From: Mesobacillus foraminis
Lineage (GTDB): Bacteria > Bacillota > Bacilli > Bacillales > Cytobacillaceae
DNA: 64,000 bases
Direction of reading: 5' to 3'
Assembly (NCBI RefSeq): GCF_004340465.1
Contig: NZ_SLVV01000015.1
Location: 1-64,000 of the forward strand
Shown: piece after piece, positions 24,370 through 32,842 of the stretch
Layout: each line of letters opens with the position of its first letter
Position numbering within the stretch: the first letter of the stretch is position 1
Made by a program: the position numbers and the translations under genes
The notes under the pieces: model-generated
Databases searched by the model: none
Told to the model about the DNA's origin: nothing
Seen by the model: the letters and a program-made list of their open reading frames with translations, nothing else

Positions 24370-25584
24370 ATGAGGAAACTATTGCTCATGGTCACTATGT
24401 CCGTTGTCCTTTTGCTGGCGGCGTGTGCGCCCAATTTTCAAAAAGAGGATCAGGTTGTCCAGGAAAAGAACGACGAAACAAAAGAAAAAGCGATCATACC
24501 GAAGTATAAGATATCGGATAAATACTACCGTACAATCATGCCTTTTGAGCCTGGGGAAGCGCGGGGCATGGTGGTAAACAATTTAAACACCCGATATGAC
24601 ATCCATGAATTCGAGATAGGGCTCATGCGGGTCGCGCAAAACTCCTTCGATACGAACAAGTATGTTTTTAAAGAAGGACAGTATTTGGACGGGGATACAG
24701 TTGAATCATGGCTGAACCGAAAATTCACAAAAGAACAGCTGAAGGATAAACAGGTCAAGGACAAAGAAACAGAAAAATTTAGAAAAATGACTGAAGCAGA
24801 TAATGTTGGGCTAAATCCGATTGACCCGGGAAAAGGGGATATCGCAACGCGTAATGAACAGAACCCAATCTATCTTGCCCATATTCTTGAACACAATTAT
24901 TTAGAACAGGTTGATGGGAAAAAGGGCACCTACCAGCTAGGCGGAGTCGTAATCGGACTTGCGCTAAATTCCATTCATTATTATCAAAAGGAACAGTACG
25001 GTGCTACCTATGAAACGAAGATTGACCATGATGTAGTCGAGAGGGAAGGAAAGAAAATCGCTGAAGAAGTAGTCAAACGCTTAAGGAAAATGAATGAGCT
25101 GAAGAATGTTCCGATTACGATTGCCCTGTTTGAACAAAAGAGCCGCTCATCCGTGATTCCCGGCAGCTTCTTTGCCTATGCGGAAGTTGAGAAGGGCAGC
25201 AGCAGCATCGGAGGCTGGGAGGACGTAAACGAGAATTATGTTCTGTTCCCATCTGATGACGCTGAACAAAATCATCGGGATGACATGACCTGGTTCTCCA
25301 ACTTCAAGCAGGATGTAGAAGAATACTTTCCAAACTTCAATGGAGTGGTCGGAAAAGGCTTTTACCTTGATGACCAGCTCCAGGAACTCAGCATCAACAT
25401 CCCAATCCAGTTTTACGGAAAGTCAGAAGCCATAGGCTTTACCCAGTATGTAACCGGTCTGGTGATGGAGCACTTCCCTGAATATGTCTCAGTAGAAGTG
25501 AACATCTCCTCCGTAAATGGCCAGGAAGCCGTCATTGTGAGAGAGCCCGACCAGGATGAACCATTTGTACATGTTTACCAATAA
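24370..25584 (+). CDS. camS: CamS-family lipoprotein (YerH)
   Basis: A 404-residue lipoprotein. MRKLLLMVTMSVVLLLAAC ends in lipobox LAAC, with Cys19 as the lipid anchor. The mature protein is CamS-like: IMPFEPGEARGMVVNNLNTR near 60, LAHILEHNYLEQ, and a repeated second half. In enterococci and staphylococci the CamS signal peptide is processed to a cAM373-type sex pheromone; that this happens here is not shown. GAGGTGG precedes the ATG, and the gene lies 55 bp after ligA with a strong terminator behind it. Confidence 0.93.
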   Translation: MRKLLLMVTMSVVLLLAACAPNFQKEDQVVQEKNDETKEKAIIPKYKISDKYYRTIMPFEPGEARGMVVNNLNTRYDIHEFEIGLMRVAQNSFDTNKYVFKEGQYLDGDTVESWLNRKFTKEQLKDKQVKDKETEKFRKMTEADNVGLNPIDPGKGDIATRNEQNPIYLAHILEHNYLEQVDGKKGTYQLGGVVIGLALNSIHYYQKEQYGATYETKIDHDVVEREGKKIAEEVVKRLRKMNELKNVPITIALFEQKSRSSVIPGSFFAYAEVEKGSSSIGGWEDVNENYVLFPSDDAEQNHRDDMTWFSNFKQDVEEYFPNFNGVVGKGFYLDDQLQELSINIPIQFYGKSEAIGFTQYVTGLVMEHFPEYVSVEVNISSVNGQEAVIVREPDQDEPFVHVYQ

Positions 25585-25619
25585 AAGCAAAGAGCCTTGG
25601 GCTCTTTGCTTTTTTTTTT
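25583..25619 (+). terminator. Strong terminator after camS
   Basis: AAAAGCAAAGAGCC pairs with GGCTCTTTGCTTTT around a tiny loop, followed by ten T. It overlaps the camS stop. Confidence 0.95.
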
Positions 25620-25637
25620 GATTGGCTTTTGGAAGGG

Positions 25638-26036
25638 GGCAAAGACTGGCTGTTTTGAAAATAAAAGGAGTGATTGGGGAAATAAAAAGTAGGTTTTGGA
25701 AGATAAAATAGAGGAATCGGAAAATAAATTAGAGCGAATGGAAAATAAAGTAGAGGAAGGGGGCAAAGACCACTGCTTGGAAAATAAAAGGAGTGATTAG
25801 GAAAATAAAAAGTAGATTTTGGAAGATAAAATAGAGGAGTTGGAAAATAAATTAGAGCGAATGGAAAAAAAGATAGTGGTTTTAGAAAATAAAGTAGAGG
25901 AAGGGATCAAAGACCGCTGTTTTGAAAATAAAAGGAGTGATTGGGAAAATAAAAAGTAGGTTTTGGAAGATAAAAGAGGTTAGTTGGAAAATACATCATA
26001 GTGAATGGAAAAATAATCAGAGGAAATGGAAATAAT
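25638..26036. repeat. 21-bp-phased tandem array between camS and the NERD gene
   Basis: About 17 units of a 21-bp repeat with core GAAAATAAA are arranged in higher-order blocks starting at 25657, 25780 and 25924 (123 and 144 bp apart, one unit longer the second time). Blocks are separated by an 18-nt linker reading CAAAGACC. On the plus strand one frame encodes heptads such as LEDKIEELENKLERMEKK, but a TAG recurs in each block (25690, 25813, 25957) and no ribosome site is seen, so it is not a gene. The last units (after about 25975) are decayed. Confidence 0.88.
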
Positions 26037-26194
26037 CGATGGGGCAAAAAGAGCAGTCAATCAGACTACAACTCTCCACATTTGGATAAATAATGAACAT
26101 TTAAATTTAATATTTCATTAATAGGCTTTAGCTGAAAGGGATTCTCGTCCTCCAAACAGAATAGTAAAATATCTATCTAATGGAGGTATGCATA

Positions 26195-27163
26195 TTGCTA
26201 TCTAAGCCTAGGACAAAACCCCTTGTTCTTAAAAAGGAGGAAGCACTTTTACTGCGTCTTCTGAGGAATCACCCGAAATATCACGAGATTGAAAGGGACT
26301 ATTCGAAAAGGAAGGCGGGGTATAAAGGAGAATTGAATATAGATTATTATTTAACCCTGCTGCCGAAAGAAAATTACTTTATACTCCACGATTTACGCCT
26401 CCCTCACGGGGATCATTTTTTTCAAATAGATACTCTCCTTATCTGCACCCGTTTTGCCCTTCTTCTCGAGATTAAGAATTACTCCGGAACAATATTCTTC
26501 GACCAGTTTACCAACCAACTGATAAGAACACTTAACCAAAAAATAGAAGCCTTTCCTTGCCCGCTATATCAGGTGAAGCGCCAAAAATTACAACTTAAGC
26601 AGTGGCTGGCTGGCTTTGGTATACTCAACCTTCCCATAGAGCATTTGGTGGTTATGAGCAATTCTTCATCCATTCTTCAAACAAATGAAGGAAATGAACA
26701 TATTTTCAAGGGAATCATTCATGGATGGAAGCTAATTCCCGAAATTGAGAGGATTGACCAGCTGCGGAAACCATTCAAAATAGCTCCGCAAGCTCTGGAG
26801 AAGGTTGCAGAAAGCCTGCTAAATGCCCATACACCTGAGAATCCCGACATCCTTAAACTATTTGAAATACCTGCAGCTGACATTAAAATTGGTGTCGCTT
26901 GTCCAGGGTGTAAATCCTTGCCGATGAAACGGATTCGTGGTTCATGGTACTGTGAAATTTGTAGGCTCCGTTCAAGGGATGCCCATATGAAGGCAATTAA
27001 TGACTACTTTTTACTGTTTCAAACAGGGCTGACGAACAGAGAACTTAGGGAGTATCTCCATATAACCTCATCCCATGTGGCTTCTGATATTCTATCCCAA
27101 ATGAATATCCCTTTCACCGGGAAAAGGAGGGACCGGGTCTATTATTCTCTTGGAACTTATTAA
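26195..27163 (+). CDS. NERD-domain (nuclease-related) protein with zinc ribbon
   Basis: 322 residues. The N-terminal half carries a NERD domain: YKGELNIDYYL (Gly-Glu), FFQIDTLLICTRFALLLEIKNYSGTI (IDTL and EIK, the restriction-endonuclease-like core). A Cys4 zinc ribbon, CPGC...CEIC, follows at about 235-260. The C-terminal 55 residues (NRELREYLHITSSHVASDIL) look like a helix-turn-helix. The start is TTG 26195, with GGAGG (26182-26186) 8 nt upstream; the ATG at 26180 overlaps that ribosome site. Substrate unknown. First gene of the block that interrupts the yer-gat order. Confidence 0.82.
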   Translation: MLSKPRTKPLVLKKEEALLLRLLRNHPKYHEIERDYSKRKAGYKGELNIDYYLTLLPKENYFILHDLRLPHGDHFFQIDTLLICTRFALLLEIKNYSGTIFFDQFTNQLIRTLNQKIEAFPCPLYQVKRQKLQLKQWLAGFGILNLPIEHLVVMSNSSSILQTNEGNEHIFKGIIHGWKLIPEIERIDQLRKPFKIAPQALEKVAESLLNAHTPENPDILKLFEIPAADIKIGVACPGCKSLPMKRIRGSWYCEICRLRSRDAHMKAINDYFLLFQTGLTNRELREYLHITSSHVASDILSQMNIPFTGKRRDRVYYSLGTY

Positions 27164-27358
27164 ATCCTGTTATTAAGATTTTTGTAAATGAATATATCAA
27201 ATACTGTGGGACTCTCTTCGGCCACTGGTAATGGTTATAAAATTTTTAGAGTACAAAATTCCCTTATCCTGAAGAGAGGGGGCTCTTAATCAAAAGTCTA
27301 TAATCCTCCAAGAATCCTCCCTCAACCGCTATCACTTTTATAGTTTTTTAGATTCGTG

Positions 27359-27389
27359 TTAGTATGGAATTGTATTGTAAACGCTTAAA
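27359..27389 (+). promoter_or_regulatory. Possible rocA promoter with cre-like site
   Basis: Extended -10 TGTTAGTAT ends at 27365, with a weak -35. TGTAAACGCTTAAA (27376-27389) matches the cre consensus except for one position near the right end. It would sit just after the transcription start, a position from which CcpA usually represses. Confidence 0.5.
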
Positions 27390-27401
27390 GGAGGGGATCG
27401 G

Positions 27402-28949
27402 GTGGTTCAGCCATACAAACATGAGCCTTTTACTGATTTTACGGCAGAGGAGAACCGGAAAGCTTATCTTGATGGTTTAAAGACTGTTGAAGGGTACCTG
27501 GGCAAGGATTACCATCTACTAATTGACGGAGAGCGTGTTACGACTGAGGATAAAATTGTTTCAATTAACCCGTCTAACAAGGAAGAGGTGATTGGACGGG
27601 TTTCGAAGGCCAGCATTGAGCTCGCTGAAAAAGCGATGCAGGCTGCGGTCAAGGCTTTTAAAACATGGAGAAAGGCGAAGCCAGAAATGCGGGCTGATGT
27701 CCTATTTAAGGCGGCTGCCATTATTCGCCGCCGCAAGCATGAATTCTCGGCCCTTCTTACAAAGGAAGCGGGAAAACCTTGGCGTGAGGCGGATGCAGAT
27801 ACAGCGGAAGCGATTGACTTTCTTGAATATTATGCCCGGCAGATTCTAACCATTAAAAATGGGGTGCCGGTCAACAGCCGTCCCAATGAATTTAATCGGT
27901 ATGAGTATATACCGCTTGGAGTGGGTGTGATTATTTCTCCTTGGAACTTCCCGCTTGCCATTATGGCAGGAACCACAGTGGCTGCAATTGTTGCCGGCAA
28001 TACCGTTCTCCTCAAGCCAGCTTCCACTACGCCGGTTGTTGCGGCAAAGTTTGTAGAGGTCATGGAGGAAGCAGGGCTGCCAAAAGGTGTGCTTAATTTT
28101 GTTCCGGGAAGCGGTGCAGAAGTTGGGGATTATCTTGTTGATCACAAGGATACCCGTTTTATTTCTTTCACAGGTTCCAGAGATGTTGGACTGCGAATTA
28201 ACGAGCGGGCATCCAAATTGAATAAAGGGCAAATCTGGCTAAAACGTGTGATTGCGGAAATGGGCGGGAAAGACACAATCGTTGTAGATCATGAAGCGGA
28301 CCTTGAACTGGCGGCCCAGGCCATAGTTTCTTCTGCGTTTAGTTTTTCAGGTCAAAAGTGTTCTGCCTGCTCCCGGGCAGTTGTGGTGGCGGAAGTTTAT
28401 GATCAAGTGTTGAACCGGGTAATTGAATTAACCAAAGGACTTTCAATTGGCAACCCTGAGGATCATAATCATTTCATGGGGCCCGTCATCGACCAGGGAG
28501 CTTTCAATAAAATTATGGAATATGTCAAGATAGGCCAGCAGGAAGGAAGGCTGGCCGCAGGCGGAGAAGGAGACGATTCCAAGGGATATTTTATTAAGCC
28601 TACGATTTTTGCGGATCTTGAACCGGACTCGCGGCTCATGCAGGAAGAAATCTTTGGGCCGGTTGCAGGATTTACGAAGGCCAGGGATTTCAGCCATGCT
28701 CTTGAAATTGCCAATAATACGGAATATGGCCTAACGGGTGCAGTCATCACCAAAAACCGGGATAAAATCCAGCAGGCCCGCGAAGATTTCCATGTTGGGA
28801 ACCTTTATTTTAACAGGGGCTGTACAGGTGCCATTGTGGGCTATCAGCCATTTGGCGGCTTTAATATGTCAGGTACGGATTCAAAAGCAGGAGGTCCTGA
28901 TTACCTGCTGCTTCACATGCAGGCTAAAACAACGTCTGAAATGTTTTAA
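27402..28949 (+). CDS. rocA: Delta-1-pyrroline-5-carboxylate dehydrogenase RocA
   Basis: A 515-residue aldehyde dehydrogenase-fold enzyme, oxidising glutamate semialdehyde (P5C) to glutamate in proline and arginine breakdown. [13 protein letters not shown] is the NAD-binding region. ITAEMGGKD-like [11 protein letters not shown] holds the general-base Glu, and [14 protein letters not shown] the catalytic Cys. The N-terminal YKHEPFTDF and C-terminal [14 protein letters not shown] are typical of RocA/PutC. The start is GTG 27402 after AGGAGGGG. No proline dehydrogenase or RocR gene is nearby, so it stands alone here. Confidence 0.94.
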   Translation: MVQPYKHEPFTDFTAEENRKAYLDGLKTVEGYLGKDYHLLIDGERVTTEDKIVSINPSNKEEVIGRVSKASIELAEKAMQAAVKAFKTWRKAKPEMRADVLFKAAAIIRRRKHEFSALLTKEAGKPWREADADTAEAIDFLEYYARQILTIKNGVPVNSRPNEFNRYEYIPLGVGVIISPWNFPLAIMAGTTVAAIVAGNTVLLKPASTTPVVAAKFVEVMEEAGLPKGVLNFVPGSGAEVGDYLVDHKDTRFISFTGSRDVGLRINERASKLNKGQIWLKRVIAEMGGKDTIVVDHEADLELAAQAIVSSAFSFSGQKCSACSRAVVVAEVYDQVLNRVIELTKGLSIGNPEDHNHFMGPVIDQGAFNKIMEYVKIGQQEGRLAAGGEGDDSKGYFIKPTIFADLEPDSRLMQEEIFGPVAGFTKARDFSHALEIANNTEYGLTGAVITKNRDKIQQAREDFHVGNLYFNRGCTGAIVGYQPFGGFNMSGTDSKAGGPDYLLLHMQAKTTSEMF

Positions 28950-28959
28950 CAAAATGGCG

Positions 28960-28992
28960 GAGACAGACTCGAAATGAGTCTGTCTCTTTTTT
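28960..28992 (+). terminator. Terminator after rocA
   Basis: Perfect 11-bp stem GAGACAGACTC (28960-28970) with GAGTCTGTCTC (28976-28986), loop GAAAT, then six T. Confidence 0.95.
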
Positions 28993-29077
28993 AGTCTAAA
29001 AGTAATTAAAATTACCTAGTGAAAAGGGGAAGTTTTTACTATCTATTTAGAAAATTAGTAAAAAGTTACACAAATAG

Positions 29078-29113
29078 TTGACTGAAAGCGCTTGTAATAT
29101 TATGATGTATTTA
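29078..29113 (+). promoter_or_regulatory. iol operon promoter with embedded cre
   Basis: TTGACT (29078-29083) and TATGAT (29101-29106) with a 17-bp spacer. TGAAAGCGCTTGTA (29083-29096) has the cre core AAGCGCTT and fills the spacer, so CcpA would block RNA polymerase directly. The leader to iolA is about 255 nt and contains a small GTTCTG/CAGAAC hairpin near 29200. Confidence 0.75.
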
Positions 29114-29142
29114 TAAAGAGTTACCCAAACAATACAAATATA

Positions 29143-29156
29143 TAACCAAGACTTGA
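29143..29156. promoter_or_regulatory. Probable IolR operator 1
   Basis: TAACCAAGACTTGA is a two-mismatch copy of the 14-mer shared by 29291-29304 and 41926-41939. It lies about 30 bp after the predicted start. Confidence 0.55.
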
Positions 29157-29290
29157 TAAACCGTATGAGATCAACCAGTAAAACATAATGGGCCTCTGGT
29201 TCTGCCCGTCAGAACGGGTAAAAACAAGTTATATATCATACTGGGATTAATAACAGGTTTTGAGTTTAATGTGCCAAATGGATTTAAAGG

Positions 29291-29304
29291 TAACCAAAAC
29301 TTCA
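29291..29304. promoter_or_regulatory. Probable IolR operator 2
   Basis: TAACCAAAACTTCA is identical to the 14-mer in the iolR promoter (41926-41939), 12.6 kb away. It lies in the iol leader, 63 bp before the iolA ATG. Confidence 0.65.
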
Positions 29305-29366
29305 CCAACCAAGTTCTTTTAAAAAGTAATCCTATCAAAATACTAATATCAGGGAGGAACATAATC

Positions 29367-30839
29367 ATGGCAGTGGCGACAGGTTTGAGAAAGCTAAGAA
29401 ACTATATAAATGGTGAGTGGGTCGAAAGCAAAACCACTCAATATGAGGATGTCTACAATCCCGCGACGAAAGAAGTCATCGCACAGGTTCCGCTCTCTAC
29501 GAAAGAAGATGTTGAATATGCGGTTGAGGTTGCAGCAAAAGCATTTGATAAATGGAGAAATGTTCCTGTCCAGAAGCGGGCAAGAGTTTTATTCAACTAT
29601 CACCAGCTGCTGCAAAAGAACAAAGAAGAGCTGGCTCGACTGATTACAATTGAGAACGGTAAAAATTATACAGAGGCCCTTGGAGAAGTGGGCCGCGGGA
29701 TTGAAAATGTCGAGTTTGCCGCTGGTGCTCCAACGTTGATGATGGGAGACTCTCTGACCAATATTGCGACGGATGTAGAGGCAACCAATTACCGTTATCC
29801 AATTGGAGTTGTCGGCGGGATTGCACCATTCAACTTCCCGATGATGGTTCCTTGCTGGATGTTCCCGATGGCTATCGCGGTAGGCAATACCTTTATTCTC
29901 AAGCCATCCGAAAGAACTCCGCTTTTAACCGAGAAATTGGCTGAACTTTTCAAGGAGGCAGGGCTGCCAGACGGTGTATTCAATGTCGTGCATGGGGCTC
30001 ATGATGTAGTCAATGGAATCCTGGATCATCCGGAAGTCAAAGCGATCTCCTTTGTCGGCTCCCAGCCAGTCGGAGAATATGTATACAAACGCGGCAGTGA
30101 AAACTTAAAACGTGTTCAAGCCCTTACCGGTGCAAAGAACCATTCCATCGTCTTAAATGATGCAGACCTGGATGATGCGGCAACAAATATCATCGCCTCT
30201 GCTTTTGGTTCGGCCGGGGAGCGCTGCATGGCATGTTCTGTTGTGACGGTTGAAGAGGGGGTTGCCGATGACTTCCTTGCAAGGCTTGTGGAAAAGGCAA
30301 AGAATGTTAAGATTGGCAACGGCCTGGACGATGGCATTTTCTTAGGGCCGGTGATCCGCGAGCAAAATAAACAGCGTACATTGGGTTATATCCAGAAAGG
30401 TGTAGAAGAAGGGGCAACACTTGTATGCGACGGCCGCAGTGATGTGCCGGAGGAGGGATTCTTTGTCGGCCCGACCATTTTTGATGGTGTTACAACGGAT
30501 ATGGAGATTTGGAAAGATGAAATTTTCGCTCCAGTTCTCTCCATTGTACGAGTGAAAAATCTGAAAGAGGCTGTCGAAACAGCCAATAAGTCTGAATTTG
30601 CCAATGGGGCATGCATCTATACATCCAACGCTTCATCTATCCGGTACTTCCGTGAAAATATTGATGCAGGGATGTTGGGAGTCAACCTGGGCGTCCCGGC
30701 GCCGATGGCATTCTTCCCATTCTCAGGATGGAAATCTTCCTTTTACGGTACGCTGCATGCGAACGGAAAAGACAGTGTTGATTTCTATACACGAAAAAAA
30801 GTGGTAACTGCACGTTACGTAGCTCCAACATTTGAATAA
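29367..30839 (+). CDS. iolA: Methylmalonate-semialdehyde dehydrogenase IolA (MmsA)
   Basis: A 490-residue CoA-acylating aldehyde dehydrogenase. In inositol breakdown it turns malonate semialdehyde into acetyl-CoA and CO2. [18 protein letters not shown] is the cofactor region, and [11 protein letters not shown] carries the catalytic Cys. The C-terminal [20 protein letters not shown] is typical of MmsA. The start is ATG 29367 with AGGGAGG 9 nt upstream. The frame extends to 29271 but has no ribosome site and would run over operator 2. First gene of the iol operon. Confidence 0.95.
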   Translation: MAVATGLRKLRNYINGEWVESKTTQYEDVYNPATKEVIAQVPLSTKEDVEYAVEVAAKAFDKWRNVPVQKRARVLFNYHQLLQKNKEELARLITIENGKNYTEALGEVGRGIENVEFAAGAPTLMMGDSLTNIATDVEATNYRYPIGVVGGIAPFNFPMMVPCWMFPMAIAVGNTFILKPSERTPLLTEKLAELFKEAGLPDGVFNVVHGAHDVVNGILDHPEVKAISFVGSQPVGEYVYKRGSENLKRVQALTGAKNHSIVLNDADLDDAATNIIASAFGSAGERCMACSVVTVEEGVADDFLARLVEKAKNVKIGNGLDDGIFLGPVIREQNKQRTLGYIQKGVEEGATLVCDGRSDVPEEGFFVGPTIFDGVTTDMEIWKDEIFAPVLSIVRVKNLKEAVETANKSEFANGACIYTSNASSIRYFRENIDAGMLGVNLGVPAPMAFFPFSGWKSSFYGTLHANGKDSVDFYTRKKVVTARYVAPTFE

Positions 30840-30894
30840 TGATTTTATTGTATAAAAGTTATTTAAGTAAATTAATGAGTGAATAGATGAACAA

Positions 30895-30953
30895 TTCTGA
30901 TATAATTCAAAAAGGAGTTCAAGCAAAGAGAATCAACTTCTCTTTGTTTGAAC
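30895..30953 (+). promoter_or_regulatory. iolA-iolB intercistronic element: extended -10 and 16-bp stem-loop
   Basis: TGATATAAT (TATAAT at 30901-30906) is a good extended -10. It is followed by a 16-bp stem, GTTCAAGCAAAGAGAA (30917-30932) with TTCTCTTTGTTTGAAC (30938-30953), one G-T pair, loop TCAAC. No T run follows, so the hairpin is more likely an RNA-stability or processing element than a terminator. Confidence 0.7.
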
Positions 30954-30995
30954 AAGGTTGCCTCAAAGAAGAGTGAAAGAGGAGGAAAATGCAGC

Positions 30996-31814
30996 GTGAG
31001 TAAATTGCTTCGAAAACCGAATAATAATGAAACACCAAAAGGAATAACAATTGTTCACGAAGTGACAGCTGAAAATTCACCTTTGGAATATGTAGGATTT
31101 AAAGTGGTCGATCTCCCTGCAGGAACCAAATATACAGAAAGCTTGAGGAAGACGGAGTGCTGCATTGTCGCATTAACTGGTAAAATCAATGTTTCCGACC
31201 AGGAGGAAACCTTTAAAAACCTTGGTACACGAGAAAATGTATTCGAGAAAAAGCCGACAGACAGTGTGTATGTATCCAACGACCGCAGCTTTGAGGTAGA
31301 GGCTGCAAGTGATGCGAGGGTGGCATTATGTTATTCCGCTTCTGAACAACAGCGGCCAACGAAGCTGATCAAGGCATCCGATAATGGTATTGAGAATCGG
31401 GGAATCCTGAATAATAAACGCCTTGTACATAATATTTTGCCGGACTCGGATCCTTCAGCAAATAGTTTGCTGGTGGTTGAAGTATTCACCGAAAGTGGAA
31501 ACTGGTCCAGCTATCCACCGCATAAGCATGATCAGGATAACTTGCCTGAAGAATCCTTTTTGGAAGAAACCTATTACCATGAAATGAACCCGAATCAGGG
31601 CTTTGTTTTCCAGCGTGTCTACACAGATGACCGTTCTATAGATGAGACGATGTGTGTTGAACATGGCGATGTTGTCATTGTTCCGGCTGGATACCATCCT
31701 GTTGGGGTGCCTGATGGTTATACGTCCTATTATTTAAATGTAATGGCCGGGCCGAAACGTATCTGGAAATTCCACAATGACCCTGCTCATGAATGGATTT
31801 TAAAGCGTTCATAG
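30996..31814 (+). CDS. iolB: 5-deoxy-glucuronate isomerase IolB
   Basis: A 272-residue double-cupin isomerase, turning 5-deoxy-D-glucuronate into 5-dehydro-2-deoxy-D-gluconate. Metal ligands are visible in the second cupin: SSYPPHKHDQDN and EETYYHEMNPNQG, then CVEHGDVVIVPAGYHPV. I chose GTG 30996, because GGAGG (30981-30985) lies 10 nt upstream and the length matches the known IolB. The longer frame from 30948 starts inside the intercistronic hairpin. Followed by iolC after 24 bp. Confidence 0.95.
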   Translation: MSKLLRKPNNNETPKGITIVHEVTAENSPLEYVGFKVVDLPAGTKYTESLRKTECCIVALTGKINVSDQEETFKNLGTRENVFEKKPTDSVYVSNDRSFEVEAASDARVALCYSASEQQRPTKLIKASDNGIENRGILNNKRLVHNILPDSDPSANSLLVVEVFTESGNWSSYPPHKHDQDNLPEESFLEETYYHEMNPNQGFVFQRVYTDDRSIDETMCVEHGDVVIVPAGYHPVGVPDGYTSYYLNVMAGPKRIWKFHNDPAHEWILKRS

Positions 31815-31838
31815 AACACGTGAGGAGCTGTTTTTAAG

Positions 31839-32828
31839 ATGAAATATGAGTTCAATACCGATAAAGAGTTTGATATCATCGCCATTGGCCGTGCCTGCAT
31901 TGATTTAAATGCAACCGAATACAATCGCCCGATGGAGGAGACGATGACCTTCACCAAATATGTCGGCGGTTCGCCTGCCAACATTGCCATTGGAAGCTCA
32001 AAACTTGGCTTGAGGGCCGGTTTCATTGGAAAGATTGCCGATGATCAGCATGGCCGGTTCATAGAACAGTATATGCGCGGTGTCGGGATTGACACTTCCA
32101 GCATGGTGATCGATACGGAAGGCCATAAGACGGGGCTTGCTTTTACAGAGATTAAAAGCCCGGAGGAATGCAGCATCCTGATGTACCGTGAGGATGTAGC
32201 CGACCTTTACCTCGCTCCTTCAGAAGTGAATGAAAATTACATAAAGAGATCAAAGGTTTTGCTCGTTTCAGGTACGGCACTGGCAAAAAGCCCTTCGCGC
32301 GAAGCGGTTTTAAAAGCTATTAATCTAGCAAAAAGAAATGGTGTAAAAGTCATTTTTGAGCTGGATTATCGCCCATATACCTGGAAGTCAACTGAAGAAA
32401 CCGCCGTATATTACTCATTGGTTGCAGAACAATCCGATGTTGTCATTGGGACCCGCGACGAGTTCGATGTCATGGAAAACGCCAAAGATGGCATGAACGC
32501 TGACACAATTAATTATCTATTTAAACATTCCCCTGACCTGGTTGTCATTAAACATGGGGTTGAGGGTTCCTATGCCTATGCGAAATCAGGGGAAACCTTC
32601 AGAGGCCAGGCTTATAAGACCCAGGTGCTGAAGACCTTCGGTGCAGGAGATTCATATGCTTCCGCTTTCCTTTATGCCCTGATTTCCGGCAAAGATATTG
32701 AAACCGCTTTAAAATATGGAAGTGCCTCCGCCTCAATTGTGGTGAGCAAACATAGTTCTTCCGAAGCCATGCCGACAGTAAAGGAAATTGAGGAATTAAT
32801 AGCTAGTGCTGAAACGATTTCAGTTTAA
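31839..32828 (+). CDS. iolC: 5-dehydro-2-deoxygluconokinase IolC
   Basis: A 329-residue PfkB-family sugar kinase, phosphorylating 5-dehydro-2-deoxygluconate (DKG) to DKGP, which also acts as inducer by binding IolR in B. subtilis. FDIIAIGRACIDLNA and YVGGSPANIAIGSSKLG are the N-terminal PfkB signatures. KTFGAGDSYASAFLYAL holds the catalytic Asp and anion hole. GAGGAGC precedes the ATG. Third gene of the operon, 14 bp before iolD. Confidence 0.95.
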   Translation: MKYEFNTDKEFDIIAIGRACIDLNATEYNRPMEETMTFTKYVGGSPANIAIGSSKLGLRAGFIGKIADDQHGRFIEQYMRGVGIDTSSMVIDTEGHKTGLAFTEIKSPEECSILMYREDVADLYLAPSEVNENYIKRSKVLLVSGTALAKSPSREAVLKAINLAKRNGVKVIFELDYRPYTWKSTEETAVYYSLVAEQSDVVIGTRDEFDVMENAKDGMNADTINYLFKHSPDLVVIKHGVEGSYAYAKSGETFRGQAYKTQVLKTFGAGDSYASAFLYALISGKDIETALKYGSASASIVVSKHSSSEAMPTVKEIEELIASAETISV

Positions 32829-32842
32829 TGGGGTGAACGGAC

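Noticed and set aside
25575-25766. 63-residue minus-strand ORF in the camS terminator and repeat region
   Set aside because: It is read through the 21-bp array and the terminator, has no ribosome site, and its heptads reflect the DNA period.
29271-29366. 32-residue extension of IolA
   Set aside because: No ribosome site, and it overlaps the probable IolR operator; ATG 29367 has AGGGAGG.
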